From the NCBI GenBank assembly GCA_951217055.1, contig OX578277.1, positions 107,574,514-107,638,513 of the forward strand: a DNA stretch of 64,000 bases, in the 5' to 3' direction. This document shows positions 1 to 11,405 of the stretch, one piece after another. Made by a program: the position numbers and the translations under genes. Origin of the DNA: Gerris lacustris. Lineage: Eukaryota > Arthropoda > Insecta > Hemiptera > Gerridae. The notes beneath the pieces were generated by a model. It saw only the letters and a program-made list of their open reading frames with translations. It ran no database searches and was not told the origin of the DNA. Each line of letters opens with the position of its first letter. Position 1 is the stretch's first letter.

Positions 1-802
1 CCGTGGTAGGCTGTAAAATAGTAACTTTAGAGCCTAAAAAACATAGCTAAAATCCATTTTGTCATTACGTGGACTTAAAAAATCTTTTCATTACTCTTAG
101 GTGTAAAGAAAAACTTTTTTACGTCTTAGGACGAAAAAAGTTTTTATTGTACTGCTGGCAGTTGTCAAAACTTCCGTTAGTAGCGCTGCAGTCTTTGTAG
201 AAATGCTTAGTAGTACGATTTAATTCCGCTAGATGTCAATGCGTTTTATTTATCTTTTCTTGTAGTGTAACTTCTTTTTAAGGTTTTTTTTTTTTTTTAA
301 TCTTAAGTATGTACTAATATTTGTTATTATTATAAATTGATTAGTGATTAATATTTAATGTTTTTTCATTGTCTGCTACCTCGGAAAAAATAGCATTTGC
401 TACGCGACTGTGAAGTGTTTTTTCTTTACCTTGGCAATATTTACTGTCTCGCTTCGCTCGACAGTAAATGTAATTGCCGCGGTAAAGAAAAAACTCACTT
501 CACACTTTGTAGAAATGCTTAGTACGATTTAATTCCGCTAGATGTCAATGCGTTTTATTTATCTTTTCTTATAGTGTCACCTCTTTTTAAGGTTTTTTTT
601 TTTTAAATCTTAAGTATGTACTAATATTTGTTATAATTATATTGATTTAATTTTTTTTCGTTGTCTACTATCTCGGAGAAAATAGCATATTATGCTACGT
701 GACTGTGAAGTGTATTTACTTTACCTTGGCAATATTTACTGTCTCGCTTCGCTCGACAGTAAATGTAATTGCCGCGGTAAAGAAAAAACTCACTTCACAG
801 CC
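1..802. repeat. Repeat family F, two overlapping partial copies with a ~97-bp hairpin each
   Basis: The segment resembles 4511-5035 and 20598-21075. It carries two near-identical blocks (about 195-504 and 505-800), each ending in an imperfect hairpin at 408-504 and 703-800. The hairpin runs CTGTGAAGTG, a TTTCTTTACC block, ATTTACTGTC, a loop TCGCTTCGCTC, then the complements ending CACTTCACA. Non-autonomous and non-coding. The first copy may start before the window. The block duplication looks like internal tandem duplication of the element. Confidence 0.75.
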
Positions 803-872
803 TAGTAACATAATATACTATTAACCTAGCTTTGTTATCAAAATGTTAATTATTATGTTTTTATGTTGACAG

Positions 873-1103
873 ATCTTCTTCTGCCTGGCTATCGCCATGG
901 TATACGCCGCTGAATCTGAGCGTGTCAAGAAGGACGTCGTAGTTGGTGCTCTTCCTTACGCCTACTCCGGTTTGGGAGCTGCTGCCTATGTACCTACTGC
1001 CTACTCTGCCGGTGCCTATCCTTATGCCTACAATGCCTACAATGCCTACTCTGCCTACCCATATGCCGGATACCCCGCTGCTTACAGGAGCATAGTCTAC
1101 TAA
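873..1103 (+). CDS. Cuticular-type Tyr/Ala-rich secreted protein, terminal exon (gene 1, 5' partial)
   Basis: A terminal coding exon of 77 codons including stop. It opens directly after an AG acceptor (871-872) in phase 0 and begins IFFCLAIAMVYAAESERVKK. That is the hydrophobic half of a signal peptide, a likely cleavage after the Ala pair, then a basic KK. The rest is low-complexity Tyr/Ala/Pro with AYPYAY and NAYNAYSAY steps, ending RSIVY. The first exon (expected ATG plus about six codons) is not in the window. The exon is almost identical to the gene 3 exon at 23201-23394: 6 of 192 comparable bases differ and only one changes an amino acid (S to T). Family knowledge: short Tyr/Ala-rich secreted proteins with this exon layout are usually cuticular or other extracellular structural proteins. 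A secreted neuropeptide-like precursor is the alternative. An ATG at 897 is internal to the signal peptide and is not the likely start. Confidence 0.85.
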   Translation: MFFCLAIAMVYAAESERVKKDVVVGALPYAYSGLGAAAYVPTAYSAGAYPYAYNAYNAYSAYPYAGYPAAYRSIVY

Positions 1104-1131
1104 ACAAAAAAAAAAATTCTCTACCTCAGTC

Positions 1132-1137
1132 AATAAA
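1132..1137 (+). promoter_or_regulatory. Poly(A) signal of gene 1
   Basis: AATAAA lies 29 bases after the TAA of gene 1, following a short A-run. This spacing suits a compact insect 3' UTR. Confidence 0.5.
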
Positions 1138-2330
1138 TTTAAAAATCAGTCAACAATTCTACAACATGTAATTTATTTCCACAAAAAGCAGTAATGTACA
1201 ATGAGCAATAGACCAAAATAAACAATAGTTTATTCCAATTCTTTCACATAAATCTACGTTTTATTCTTATTACCAACCTTTTCATCCTCTCTACCTTCCA
1301 CGACCAATAAGTGTGGCACATAGATTTCAGACTTTCTGTCTTGGAAATTTGAAATCGGAGACATAAAATATTTTTGTTCTTCAGAAAGATCACATAGCTT
1401 CCGTTAACTTCAGTAAGCTCGGAAGCAAAAATAATAAGTAAATAAATCAGAACTACTGAACCATTTTCAAATAAACCACATTTTTTAAGGACAGATTGAC
1501 TGGACTAAAAGTAAGTATTCATTCAATAAACAGTTAAAAGAATAATTGCAAAAAATATTAAATGAAATAAAACAGATGTACACATAGGCACTTTCAGCTT
1601 ATTTTCGACTAAAAATGCGATGCAAATGATTTCCTTCTGTACCCTACTTCACATTCTTTATAAACTATTTTTTTGGGGTGAAAATCTAAAAATATATAAA
1701 TCAAATACATAACCATGGTAATACTTTCTCTGCATATACTTTGTACATGAATATATGAAGAAGTAAAGAAGAAATACAGGAATGTATCACTTTACTTGTT
1801 GAAGTTCTAGAAAGAAGTGAATTTTCAAATTCAAAAGTATTTACTTTTCAAACTAATACATATAATGTATGTAACAGAGGTAATAAATCCAAATCCTTAT
1901 ATATATTCACGTATAACTTTTATTATAATATAAATCCAATTATAAGTCCTTCTACACAAGTGAAAGAGACTAAGTACATGGTTTAGTGTGTGAAACAGAA
2001 TGAACTTAATATTACTTGAGTTTGAAGTTGGAGCTACTTTTTTCCAGTTTTATCGTGAAGTACTATCAAGTCCCCCTTGTATACTTTGTAAGGTCATGTA
2101 AAACTTCCACGTATCCTCTACTTACACGGACCTCATTAAAATCAAAAGCAGAACGACATTTCGACAAATTGACTTAACGATTTTTCATCTTCTTTTGTTT
2201 GTACGTGCTAATATTTTTATTTTATTTATTTATTCTTTCTTCCATTTCAACTTCAGTGTAGAATCGTCTTCTTTTAGTTTGTATCTCCATCATTGGTTCA
2301 AATTATAAGAGGGGATAGCAAATGTTTATT
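1138..2330. other. Intergenic AT-rich sequence with a family B fragment
   Basis: No gene is seen. Bases 1308-1431 are an internally deleted copy of family B. It keeps the GTGGCACATAG start and the TCGGAGACATAAAAT ... CATAGCTTCCGTTA ... AAGCTCGGAAGC end. The remainder is unclassified AT-rich sequence leading into the gene 2 promoter. Confidence 0.5.
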
Positions 2331-2332
2331 GG

Positions 2333-2340
2333 TATAAATA
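2333..2340 (+). promoter_or_regulatory. TATA box of gene 2
   Basis: TATAAATA stands 80 bases upstream of the gene 2 ATG (2413). A transcription start near 2363-2381 would leave a 5' leader of about 30-50 bases. The stretch TAAGTCAAACA (2378-2388) partly resembles the TAAGTCAGTTCTTG core at genes 3 and 4. Confidence 0.6.
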
Positions 2341-2412
2341 GTGGACACAGTGATGAAGTAAAGTTATCCATATCTGTAAGTCAAACAGACTCGATCTTTC
2401 ACATCTCTAAAC

Positions 2413-2433
2413 ATGTCTCCTCTTAAAGTTCTG
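2413..2433 (+). CDS. Gene 2, first coding exon (MSPLKVL)
   Basis: ATG followed by six codons, then a GTATGA donor at 2434, phase 0. The proposed join is to 11740-12132, giving a protein of 137 residues that begins MSPLKVL-FVVACAVAVAMC. The join restores a complete signal peptide: short basic n-region, then a hydrophobic core. That is the main reason to pair these exons although 9.3 kb separates them. The upstream TATA box and the same seven-codon first exon in genes 3 and 4 support it. The donor is weaker than the GTAAGT of genes 3 and 4. Confidence 0.7.
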
Positions 2434-2481
2434 GTATGATAATAACAAATTATTATAATCAATTTAGTAATCATTCAATGA

Positions 2482-3245
2482 TCTATTTATATAAAATCCA
2501 AATACCACTCACTGACTGACACATCACGATATCTCTGAAACCACTGTACCTATGACCATGAAATTTTGTAGGTGTGTTCCGCTTACCTCCTAGGTGCTCG
2601 CTAAGAAATGTTTTTAAAATCCACCATCTTGATTCTAGATGGCGGCCATTTATATAAAAAATAAGACGATATCTCCGGAACCAATTGCACTAGAACCTTG
2701 AAATTTAGGAGTTAGCTTCCTTTTATGAAAGTAGAAACTTTTGATAATTGGTTTACCAATCTGGCATTTTGATTCAAGATGGTGGCCATATATATATATA
2801 AATATGTGTATGCTCTTTATACAAATCTACAGTTTTAGTCCGATCTCGATGAAAATTTGCATACTTAACCTTCAAAGCAAGCGGAAAATCACTGTCTACA
2901 TGAATTTTTAAAATTTAAATATTAGTACACAGGGGTACGGGGTACAAGTAATGAATACGGGGTCAAAGTAATTAATACCCATTATGATGCGTATCGTTGA
3001 AAACCTCATTAAGAGTATAGTAATTGTTGTTATGTACAGTTTTATCATATTTTCACTTAGAAGGGGGGTAAATTTAGGATATTTGCAAATTATCTTATCA
3101 AAGAGAAGGGGGTATAGAAATAAGTGGGAGGGAGAGAATCTAGATATCCTCACATAGTAAAATAATTTAAATGTTTCTTGATGGTAGTTTATAAACTTAT
3201 CAAATTAATATAAAACTCCGTAGCGAAGCACGGGTATCCAGCTAG
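2482..3245 (+). mobile_element. Non-autonomous Helitron-type element, complete
   Basis: The element begins TCTATTTATATAAAATCC and ends in CTAG, inserted between an A (2481) and a T (3246), as expected of Helitrons. A short hairpin, CCGTAGC-GAA-GCACGG with one bulged base (about 3218-3233), precedes the CTAG by roughly ten bases, also as expected. There are no terminal inverted repeats and no target duplication. It has no coding capacity; an 81-codon reverse-strand frame is incidental. Related sequence at 8935-9075 shares the ACACAGGGGTACGG block. It sits inside the gene 2 intron, 48 bases after the donor. Confidence 0.75.
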
Positions 3246-3744
3246 TTTGTTCATAAAAACTAAAAATAGTTGTAAGTAAAAAAATAAAAATCGAGAATAG
3301 TGAGAATCAATAAAAAATATTCTGCCAAAATAAATACATAAAATAATAATAAATTAGTGTGACACATTAGACGAATATTCACATGAAATTTGGATATAGT
3401 TCGACTCCTAGCGAAGTCATATTTATTATTCAGCAATATTTAATTTGCGTAGATGATTCAAATTAATATGGGATGATGTAAGGGATACTTTCGTTAAACC
3501 ATCCAAATTATTTAAAATAAGATGACTGCATAAATAAGATGTGTACTAAATAGGATAGTACGCTAATTAGTGTGGCACATAGCTTCCTCACTGCCTTTCG
3601 CAAACTTTAATAATGGTTTTCTTTTTAAGTACTTTTAATGATATAGGTGTTATTTTTTTTTACAAAAAGGTAGTGTGTATACGAAAAAGATAGGAATAAG
3701 CGTAAAAAGTTAAAATTAATATTGGTAACAACAATAATAGTTAT
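3246..3744. other. Gene 2 intron, no recognised feature
   Basis: AT-rich intronic sequence. Only a short family B end (about 3568-3600, TAGTGTGGCACATAGCTTCC) is recognisable. Confidence 0.4.
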
Positions 3745-4405
3745 TTATGCAGCTAGAGAGTAAAGTAGGCCATTATTCCCTGAGCGAAAAAAGTTGGTTC
3801 TTGAGGCGAAGCCAAAGGAACCATGGTCCCTAAATCCCGAGGCGAAGCCGAGGGAATCAGCCGAGGGAATAACTCTAATTAGCTCCCGAGGCGCAGCCGA
3901 GGGAGATAATTATCGCGAGGGGAATAATGGCACTTTACTTACAAGGTACATACAATATTTTATCTCCAGTAGGAAGACAATACACATTTTCGTCTATAGC
4001 ACAGTTGTTATTTATTATTTTAATAAATAACAATAATTATTAGAACTTTTAATAGCAGACATAGGAGATTCAATATTAAAAACAAATAAGAATTGGAATT
4101 AAACTCTAATAGAAGGTTATTTAGATGAAGGTTATAAACAAAGATAAACATGGTCGAAAAAGCAGTGTCGCCAACCTGATTTCAACAACTTCATTACATT
4201 AGCCATTCATTTTCTACTATTTATAAAATAATTTAGTTGCAATCTTTACTTTTTTGCCCTACTTTACTTTTTCGCCCTACTTTTACATTTTCTCCCTACT
4301 TTTTGAGTCAGCGATGAAAAGACCTGTTTTAGTCCTTCTAAACTAAATCAAAATCATAACTTTTTTCCCCTACTGGAGATAAAATAATTATTATGCCCTA
4401 CTATC
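3745..4405 (+). repeat. Repeat family G, copy 1 (foldback with GAGGCGAAGCCGAGGGA repeats)
   Basis: Shared with 24565-25215 and 55220-55692. The left part is a hairpin: AGTAAAGTAGGCCATTATTC and its complement near GAATAATGGCACTTTACT enclose several copies of CGAGGCGAAGCCGAGGGA. The right part is a second inverted repeat, TTTATCTCCAGTAGG against CCTACTGGAGATAAA. The Ala-Glu-Pro-like 78-codon frame here follows from the GC-rich repeats and is not a gene. Confidence 0.7.
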
Positions 4406-4510
4406 AAAATTTTATCAGAATTGGATGGTAGTTTTTAAGATATAATGGTTCACAATAATGTTTGGCTTACATTTAAATATTTAACTTGAAGATAATAAAC
4501 ATATTTTTTC

Positions 4511-5035
4511 CGTGGTAGGCTGTGAAATAGTAACTTTAGAGCCTAAAAAACATAGCTATAATCCATTTTTTCATTACGTGGACTTAAAAAATCTTTACAT
4601 TACTCCTAGCAGTAAAGAAAAAATCTTTTACGTCCTAGGAACTAAAAGATTTTTATTTTCCGGCGGGTAGTTGTCAAAACTTCCGTTAGTACCGCTACAG
4701 TCTTTGTAGAAATGCTTCTAGTACGATTAAAATCCGCTAGATGTCAATGCGTTTTATTTATCTTTTCTTATAGTGTAACCTCATTTTAAGGTTTCTTTTT
4801 TTAAGTCTTAAGTATGTACTAATATTTGTTATTATTATATATTGATTAGTGATTAATATTTAATGTTTTTTCATTGTCTGCTACCTCGGAAAAAATAGCA
4901 TATGCTACGCGACTTTGAAGTGTTTTTCTTTACCTTGTCAATATTTACTGTCTCGCTTCGCTCGACAGTAAATGTAATTGCCGCGGTAAAGAAAAAACTC
5001 ACTTCACAGCCTTGTAACATAATATACTATTAGTT
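4511..5035 (+). repeat. Repeat family F, full-length-looking copy
   Basis: The clearest copy of the family. It opens near AGGCTGTGAAATAGTAAC and closes with TTCACAGCCTTGTAAC, so its ends are short inverted repeats. The hairpin lies at 4913-5009. Non-coding. It sits in the gene 2 intron. Confidence 0.7.
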
Positions 5036-5264
5036 TATTTTTTTACTTAATAGGAAATAGAATAATATATTATGATACAAGACTGTGAAGTGAGTACTTG
5101 GCAATAATTGCTTAAGAAAGGAAACTTTAGCAGGCTTTTTTTCTAAATTTACCTCAATTTTACATTGATTATCTTTTTATCAACTAACAAAGTTAAGGAG
5201 TTACTAAGCTTTACAATTATCAGCTGTCGAAATTCAGAAGATGCAACAAAATAATTGCTTTTGA

Positions 5265-5835
5265 TGTCGAGCTCAGCGAAAAAGCGTAAGCTGTGTTAAA
5301 ATTCAAAATTTCCAAGATAGAAACCCGTTTTAGACATCAGGAAACATTTTTGGTGCCATGTTAGTTTGTCGGTCGCTTAATTTTTTCGAACCAACTTTTT
5401 AATTTAATATTAAAACCCACTTGTCCAATTTAAATGAAATTTGGATAGTATAGGTCATAATCAGCCCCCATTTTTGGTCCCATATAAGTTTCAATCTTCT
5501 GTGCCATTTTTTTTCTTTTCCAAATTTCCACAAACATACAATTATTTTAACCTATATCTTCAAAAACTCTTATAAGATGTTTTAGAAATTTTGATGGTTT
5601 GTTAAAAGCAACTCGCAGATAGCCCCAGATTAATTTCAACCGTCTGCGCTCTTTAAATTTTCCTAAATTGATAGTTTAGTTCATGTAATAAATCAAAACA
5701 TTTTTGAAAGATAAAAAAACGTGGGAAAAATTAATTCAATTTTTTAATAATAGGTATAACAGTAAAAGCATAATATCATATACGAAATATAGGAAGCGAA
5801 GAAGCTATACTCTAATTGGATGCCTATTTAAACTT
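5265..5835 (-). repeat. Repeat family B copy, reverse orientation
   Basis: Matches the family B order in reverse: GAGCTC..., the block around CAGACATCAGGGAAC, TTGGTCCCATATAAGTTTCA, AGATAGCCCCAGATTAATTT, and the final GAAGCTATACTCTAATTGG. Compare the full copy at 60305-60940. Diverged and non-coding. Confidence 0.7.
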
Positions 5836-6716
5836 ATTCTTACATTTCTATAATGTACAGATTATATTATTTGAATTGTATAATTAAATATATTAATTAC
5901 GTACATAAAAATTTAACAACGATTGTTTAGAAAAATATATGTAAGGTAGAATAATAACAGATTTTATTATGTCTGTAACAGAATTATAATATTGAATTAG
6001 ATACAATTATACAAACATTGTTATAGTTCCAAATAAATAAATACAATACAATATTGGATAGTAAATAATATATAGACAAACATACCTGTAACAGAATAAT
6101 TAAATTACAAGCTATTAAACACCTCTTAATAGATCTCATGAACTAACTGCACAAAATAGTCAAATATAAATTAATAAATAATATCTGTTAGACATCGTTG
6201 TCCTAGCAACGATGTCAATCTAAATAAAAACAAAACAAAACAAATAACTGACAGTTATTTACATATATTTATGGTACTTAATTTCTTATCACTAATATGC
6301 TATTGATTGAATTCTATTTCAATCAAAACTTTAATTAACAAAGTAATAATGAGAGTGGTTATTAAATAAATCAATCATCTAACGATGACAGCGTTCAGTT
6401 GAAACCATTTATCTAATTAATTATCATTATTTGCATAGTTCATTACTACATTTTCATTAACTTTTTCAATTATCAAAAATGTTACATGCTTAAAAGGACG
6501 AGGAAAATTAGTATAACTATATTTTCATAGGAAATATTTAGTGATTGATTAATTTAAAAGAGGCATTGAAGCATGACACGTACACGTATGTTGTATTGTA
6601 TTCCAGTCTTGTCTGCAATGTATTTTATGTAAGTTTACTTTTAACGTTTTCTTCAGAGTAAAATTGGATACTATGTACAATTCTAATATATTTTGTGTAT
6701 CATTGATTTATATACC
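5836..6716. other. Gene 2 intron, unclassified AT-rich sequence
   Basis: Very AT-rich. The only local structure is a short inverted repeat at 6187-6216 around GACATCGTTG / CAACGATGTC. No coding signal was seen. Confidence 0.4.
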
Positions 6717-6718
6717 TT

Positions 6719-7194
6719 TTATCTACGATTGATACGAAATATAAACATTATATCTCTGTTTAGATGCGTAGAAAGTGATTATTTACGTACTTGTATTCAT
6801 TGCGCATGCGCGTCTCATAGTTCTGAAGAATTCCTCTTCTTTACCACGCTAGCGCGGTAAAGAAGAGGAATTTTTCAGCTTTACGCACGATTAGCGAGTT
6901 TGTTTACATTTAACAAAACTAATTTGCTATTCTTTTATTAAAGTAACTGTTTCTATCGAGTTTTTAGTGAAAAACAATGAATGAATCAAGTGGCTTTGAC
7001 GAAAATGTAGAGAATAATACTCCTCCAGAAATAATTAATTCGGCAAAAAAATACAACTCAAGAATTAATGACATATTTATCAACAGAGAAATACGAACTT
7101 ACATACAGCAAGTTTATTTTTTTCTGTATTTATCATTTAAATCTAACAATCGTAGATAAAGTACGGTACGCAACTCGTGCGAAAACGGCATTTT
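6719..7194 (+). mobile_element. E element, copy 1 (3' truncated)
   Basis: Starts TTATCTACGATTGATACG, carries the family hairpin at 6826-6878, a leader, and an ATG at 6977 that opens MNESSGFDENVENNTPPEII. One extra A in an A-run shifts the frame after about 23 codons. The inner inverted end CAATCGTAGATAAA closes at 7160, and similarity to other copies stops at 7194. The outer ~90 bases present in copies 2-5 are missing, and family H sequence begins there. Confidence 0.7.
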
Positions 7195-7565
7195 GAATTG
7201 GATTTTGATATTTTTGGCAAAATGGCGTTGAAAATTAAACGCTTTCCACAAGTGTTATATATTTTTGTAATCTACTCTTCAATACCTTTCATTTGATACC
7301 CCACTCAAAATTTAAAAAAAAAAATTCCGCGTGATGTGAGTTATCATTTTGGATTTGAACAGCTGATTATTTTGAATTTGCTATATTTTTCCTGTGTGCG
7401 CGTCAAATCGATCTTTAATATTGGGAAGTTTCATGTTTCTATCTTTTTGTTTCAAAGTTATTGGAACCGTACAGAGAGACAGACAGACAAACAGACACAT
7501 AAACGAAACTATAAGGGTTTTTTTTTCGGTTTTACCAACGAAACCCTAAAAAACATCCCAAACAC
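7195..7565 (+). repeat. Repeat family H copy
   Basis: Shared with 28890-29235 and, reversed, 47826-48385. Blocks in order: AATGGCGTTGAAAATTAAAC, ACAAGTGTTATATATTTTTG, ATCTACTCTTCAATACC, CATTTGATACCCCACTC, a PyGACAGACAGAC stretch, and a closing hairpin around AAGGGTTT...AAACCCT. Non-coding. Confidence 0.65.
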
Positions 7566-7711
7566 TGAGCTCTGCAAAACGCATTAAATCATCCTAAATT
7601 GTGAGTATGTATACCCACTAAACAGTTAAAATTAAATATAGAAGGATGTAAACAAATAAAATTGTTTTTAATTTTGAAATAATTTATAAATCTAATAATA
7701 TAACTTTAAAA

Positions 7712-8282
7712 TATCGGTCCAAGACAACTCAGACAAACTTTCTCGTACACGAGTGCATAGTCACTTAGCCCAGTGTTTTCCGTTTATTAGCTTTCGAGTT
7801 TTAGAAGGTACATTTAATTATTATTGAAGATTATATCAAAATGTACCATAAAAATAACAATTTATCATAAAAAATAACTTTTCCTCGACGGGCAATCGAA
7901 CCCGGCCTCTTTCTGTCCCCGTTTAAAGCTATTTTCTCAGGAACTATAAAAAATGCCATTTTGCCAGGAAAACTGCTTATATCGTTAGATTCGTATTTAA
8001 ATGGACTAAATTTTAGAATTTTTAAATAAAAATCGTAAGATTTTTTCCACGAGTTTTTGGCGTCCCCAAATTTGGAGATAAAACTAATTTCTCATAATTT
8101 CGCCACGGGGTATGATTTTTCTGAACATGTATGCCAAATTTCGTAAAAATTGGCCAAGTAGTTTAGACTCCACGCGTTTGCACAGACGAGGGACAGATTA
8201 CTTTTATGGACTCAGGGGACCTTAAAACGTGTAAATCAATCAAAATTTCGTGCCAATACTTTTTTTTTATATGAGAAAATAA
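7712..8282 (-). repeat. Repeat family A copy, reverse orientation
   Basis: Runs from CGGTCCAAGACAACTCAGAC through a box-B-like GGGCAATCGAACCCGGCC and AAATTTGGAGATAAAACT to ATACTTTTTTTTTATATGAG. This is the reverse of the copy at 38425-39075. Confidence 0.7.
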
Positions 8283-9567
8283 AAATCGATATTTTTAACA
8301 CAGCAAAAATCATTAACACAGAATTTTGCCAGAAGAAAATTTAAGTGACATTGACGAAGATGAGAAAGTGTGTGGAATTACTACCTCACTGTGATTATAC
8401 GGCTTCCAAGAATATACTAAACCCGTTACACTTTACAATTCCATTCATATCTCTCTAGGTAGATGTGAATGGATTATTATTAGAGAGAGCTTGAATTAGA
8501 ACATTGATTCACCTGTCCCATCTTTACGTAATTCCACGAACACAATAAAAATATGAATGAAATCACAACTCATTAAGTTTTCATATTATATTCAATAACA
8601 TCCCCTATATTTTTACTTTTTTATATTTGTAGTACATTTAAAGAGATAGTATTGTGACAGCACGAACTTCAATTTAGATGAAATTATAGTTTTTGAGGTC
8701 TGTTAGATTCCTTAAATGATCGAATCTAACGATATAAACCGTTTTCCCTTTAAAAATATAGTTTTTCCGAGAGATTGATAAAAATAAATCTGATTTTGTT
8801 GGAAGTCGAAAACAAAAAAAGTCCAGTCAAGCACCATGACTTAATAAGCAAATTTTCAAAGAAATCTCCGTATTATTGGCTTATGATAATATAGGAAAAT
8901 TTTGGTTTAGAATTTGGATGGGTGAAAAAAAAAAATATATATTGGTACACAGGGGTACGGGTTACAAAAGTCAAAATAGTATTTACCCTTCAAGATGCAT
9001 GTAGTTGGAAAGCTCTTTAATAGTAAAGTAATTTTTGTTATGTACACTATTATCATATTATTATATAAGAGGGAGGAGGGGGTGGGGTGAAATGGAAAAA
9101 ACACATTTTTAAGCTATTTTTGACCCTAAATTGTTAAAATTTGACCCCTAAATGAACTCAAAAAATTCTGGCCAACGAACTCATCCTTTCTTTTGATATA
9201 ATGGACATTTTGAAATTTGTTTGCAATTTTTAAATGCATCCTAATTCGGAGATATCGTCTGGAGTGACACATATACACATACATACATAAAAAAAAGGTG
9301 TTTTCTTTTAGGAATCGATTCAGACTAGTCTAAAATGGATTTCCATAGAGAAAATTTTTAAAAATTCGCATTTCAAACATTTTTAAGCCATTACAATAGT
9401 AAACAACCACCTGTTGAACAAATTTTAAATAATATATTAACTAGGCAACGAGTGGCTCTATTAGTGAAGCGATCTAAATGTAATAAATATTTTATATTAA
9501 GCAAATTAATAGTTAATAATGATGAGTTTATAGTTAGCTTCCAGTGGTCGTCGTTGTTCAATTTTTA
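8283..9567. other. Gene 2 intron, diverged repeats
   Basis: No gene is seen. Bases 8935-9075 resemble the inside of the 2482-3245 Helitron-type element (ACACAGGGGTACGG ... TGTACA ... GGAGG). The 8907-9104 reverse frame is incidental. Other parts are unclassified. Confidence 0.4.
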
Positions 9568-10065
9568 GATTCTCATATAAAGAGAAGGTATTGTGATAAC
9601 GTGAAAATTAATGTTGAGATTTTGATGGATTAAAACGTTTTGACGTCCAAAATATATATTTCTAAAAAAGGCCTGTCTGTTGTCTGTGGGGATGCTACCC
9701 ACAAAAACTCTAATAAATCTTGAAAAAAAAAATACAAAACGGTTCCGACGATTTTAATTTAAAATAAATTCTATTGTTCTATAAAAAAAAATTCTATGTT
9801 GAATTGAAATACGAATCTAACGATATAAGACGTTTAAAATCTAATTCCTGAGGAAATAGCTTTAAACGTGGAAAGTGGGAGGCAGGGTTCGATTCCTCGC
9901 CGAGGAGAAGTTATTTTTTATGAAAAATTGTTATTTTTATGATACATTATTGATATAATGTTCAATAATAAGTAAATTTAGCTGCGAAACTCGAAAACGA
10001 ATAAATGGAAACACACGAGAAAGTTTGTCTTAGTTGTTTCCGATATTTTAAATATCGATATCAAA
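9568..10065 (+). repeat. Repeat family A copy
   Basis: Opens near CTCATATAAAGAGAAGGTAT, contains the box-B-like GGGTTCGATTCCTCGCC (about 9886-9902) and ends near GTTTGTCTTAGTTG. It is diverged from, and shorter than, the 38425-39075 copy. Confidence 0.65.
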
Positions 10066-10321
10066 TTTAAACCTTTTAGAGGGTACAAATACTCACCATT
10101 TAGAATGATCTATAATGTGCAGATCAATAAACACTCAAATTTTCTATATGTAACATTTCCTGCACGATAATTTATTAACTATTCTAATAATTTATTAATT
10201 ATTATACTTCTACGAAATAATATATTAAACCTACTAATGAACGTTTATAAGTAACAACCCAGTTAAATACCAAATTTATCTCATAAAATCCTCTTGCAGT
10301 AACGTAATATTGATTTTTCCT

Positions 10322-10643
10322 TATCATAATGTAAGTAGTAGTAGTAGTAGTAAGGTGCTAGTACTAGTTCTAGACGGGTAGGACAAACCACTTGTTGGAA
10401 CCTTGCAATTTGGCCATCTTATAGGCCCATTTTACTAGCCCCGTGGTAGAGAGTTGCAGCCACTTCACACATCATACCTCTGTACACTGTACTGCCGAAG
10501 AGAGTATGAAGTGAGCCAATAAAATCAGAGCATCATGGCGAGGGATCGAACCCACGACCTCGTACAGACCTTGATTCAGTGATGGCCGAGCAGATGTCGT
10601 ATGAAATTTAATCCACACGGCCAAGCCGGCTATCATAATGTAA
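10322..10643 (-). mobile_element. tRNA-derived SINE with 13-bp target site duplication
   Basis: Read on the - strand, the body (10630 to 10335) starts GCCGGCTTGGCCGTGTGG, giving a box A like TGGCCGTGTGG, followed about 50 bases on by box B GGTTCGATCCC. It ends in a (TAC)n tail, which is GTA GTA GTA on the + strand at 10335-10352. TATCATAATGTAA is present at both sides (10322-10334 and 10631-10643), a clean 13-bp target duplication. It sits at the upstream edge of the 49-bp minisatellite, and the duplicated bases belong to that array. A truncated relative is at 30474-30655. Confidence 0.85.
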
Positions 10644-11405
10644 AATCGTTGAGTAATAACGTAATATTGACTTGTTTTTGATCAAAATGTAAAATCGTCG
10701 AGTAATAACGTAATATTGACTTGTTCTTGATCAAAATGTAAAATTGTTGAGTAATAACGTAATATTGACTTGTTCTTGATCAAAATGTAATATTGTCGAG
10801 TAATAACGTAATATTGACTTGTTCTTGATCAAAATGTAAAATCGTCGTGTAATAACGTAATATTGACTTGTTCTTGATCAAAATGTAAAATCGTCGAGTA
10901 ATAACGTAATATTGACTTGTTCTTGATCAAAATGTAAAATCGTCGTTTAATAACGTAATATTGACTTGATCCTTGATCAAAATGTAAAATCGTCGAGTAA
11001 TAACGTAATATTGACTTGTTCTTGATCAAAATGTAAAATCGTCGAGTAATAACGTAACATTGACTTGATCCTTGATCAAAATGTAAAATCGTCGAGTAAT
11101 AACGTAATATTGACTTGTTCTTGATCAAAATGTAAAATCGTCGTGTAATAACGTAATATTGACTTGTTCTTGATCAAAATGTAAAATCGTCGAGTAATAA
11201 CGTAATATTGACTTGTTCTTGATCAAAATGTAAAATCGTCGTTTAATAACGTAATATTGACTTGTTCTTGATCAAAATGTAAAATCGTCGAGTAATAACG
11301 TAACATTGACTTGATCCTTGATCAAAATGTAAAATCGTCGAGTAATAACGTAATATTGACTTGTTCTTGATCAAAATGTAAAATCGTCGAGTAATAACGT
11401 ATACC
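10641..11405. repeat. 49-bp minisatellite, about 15 units
   Basis: The unit reads roughly GTAAAATCGTCGAGTAATAA then CGTAATATTGACTTG then TTCTTGATCAAAAT. Units differ at a few positions (GTCGAG/GTCGTG/GTCGTT; TTGTTC/TTGATCC). It lies in the gene 2 intron, 340 bases before the acceptor. Reverse-strand open frames here are by-products of the array. Confidence 0.9.
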
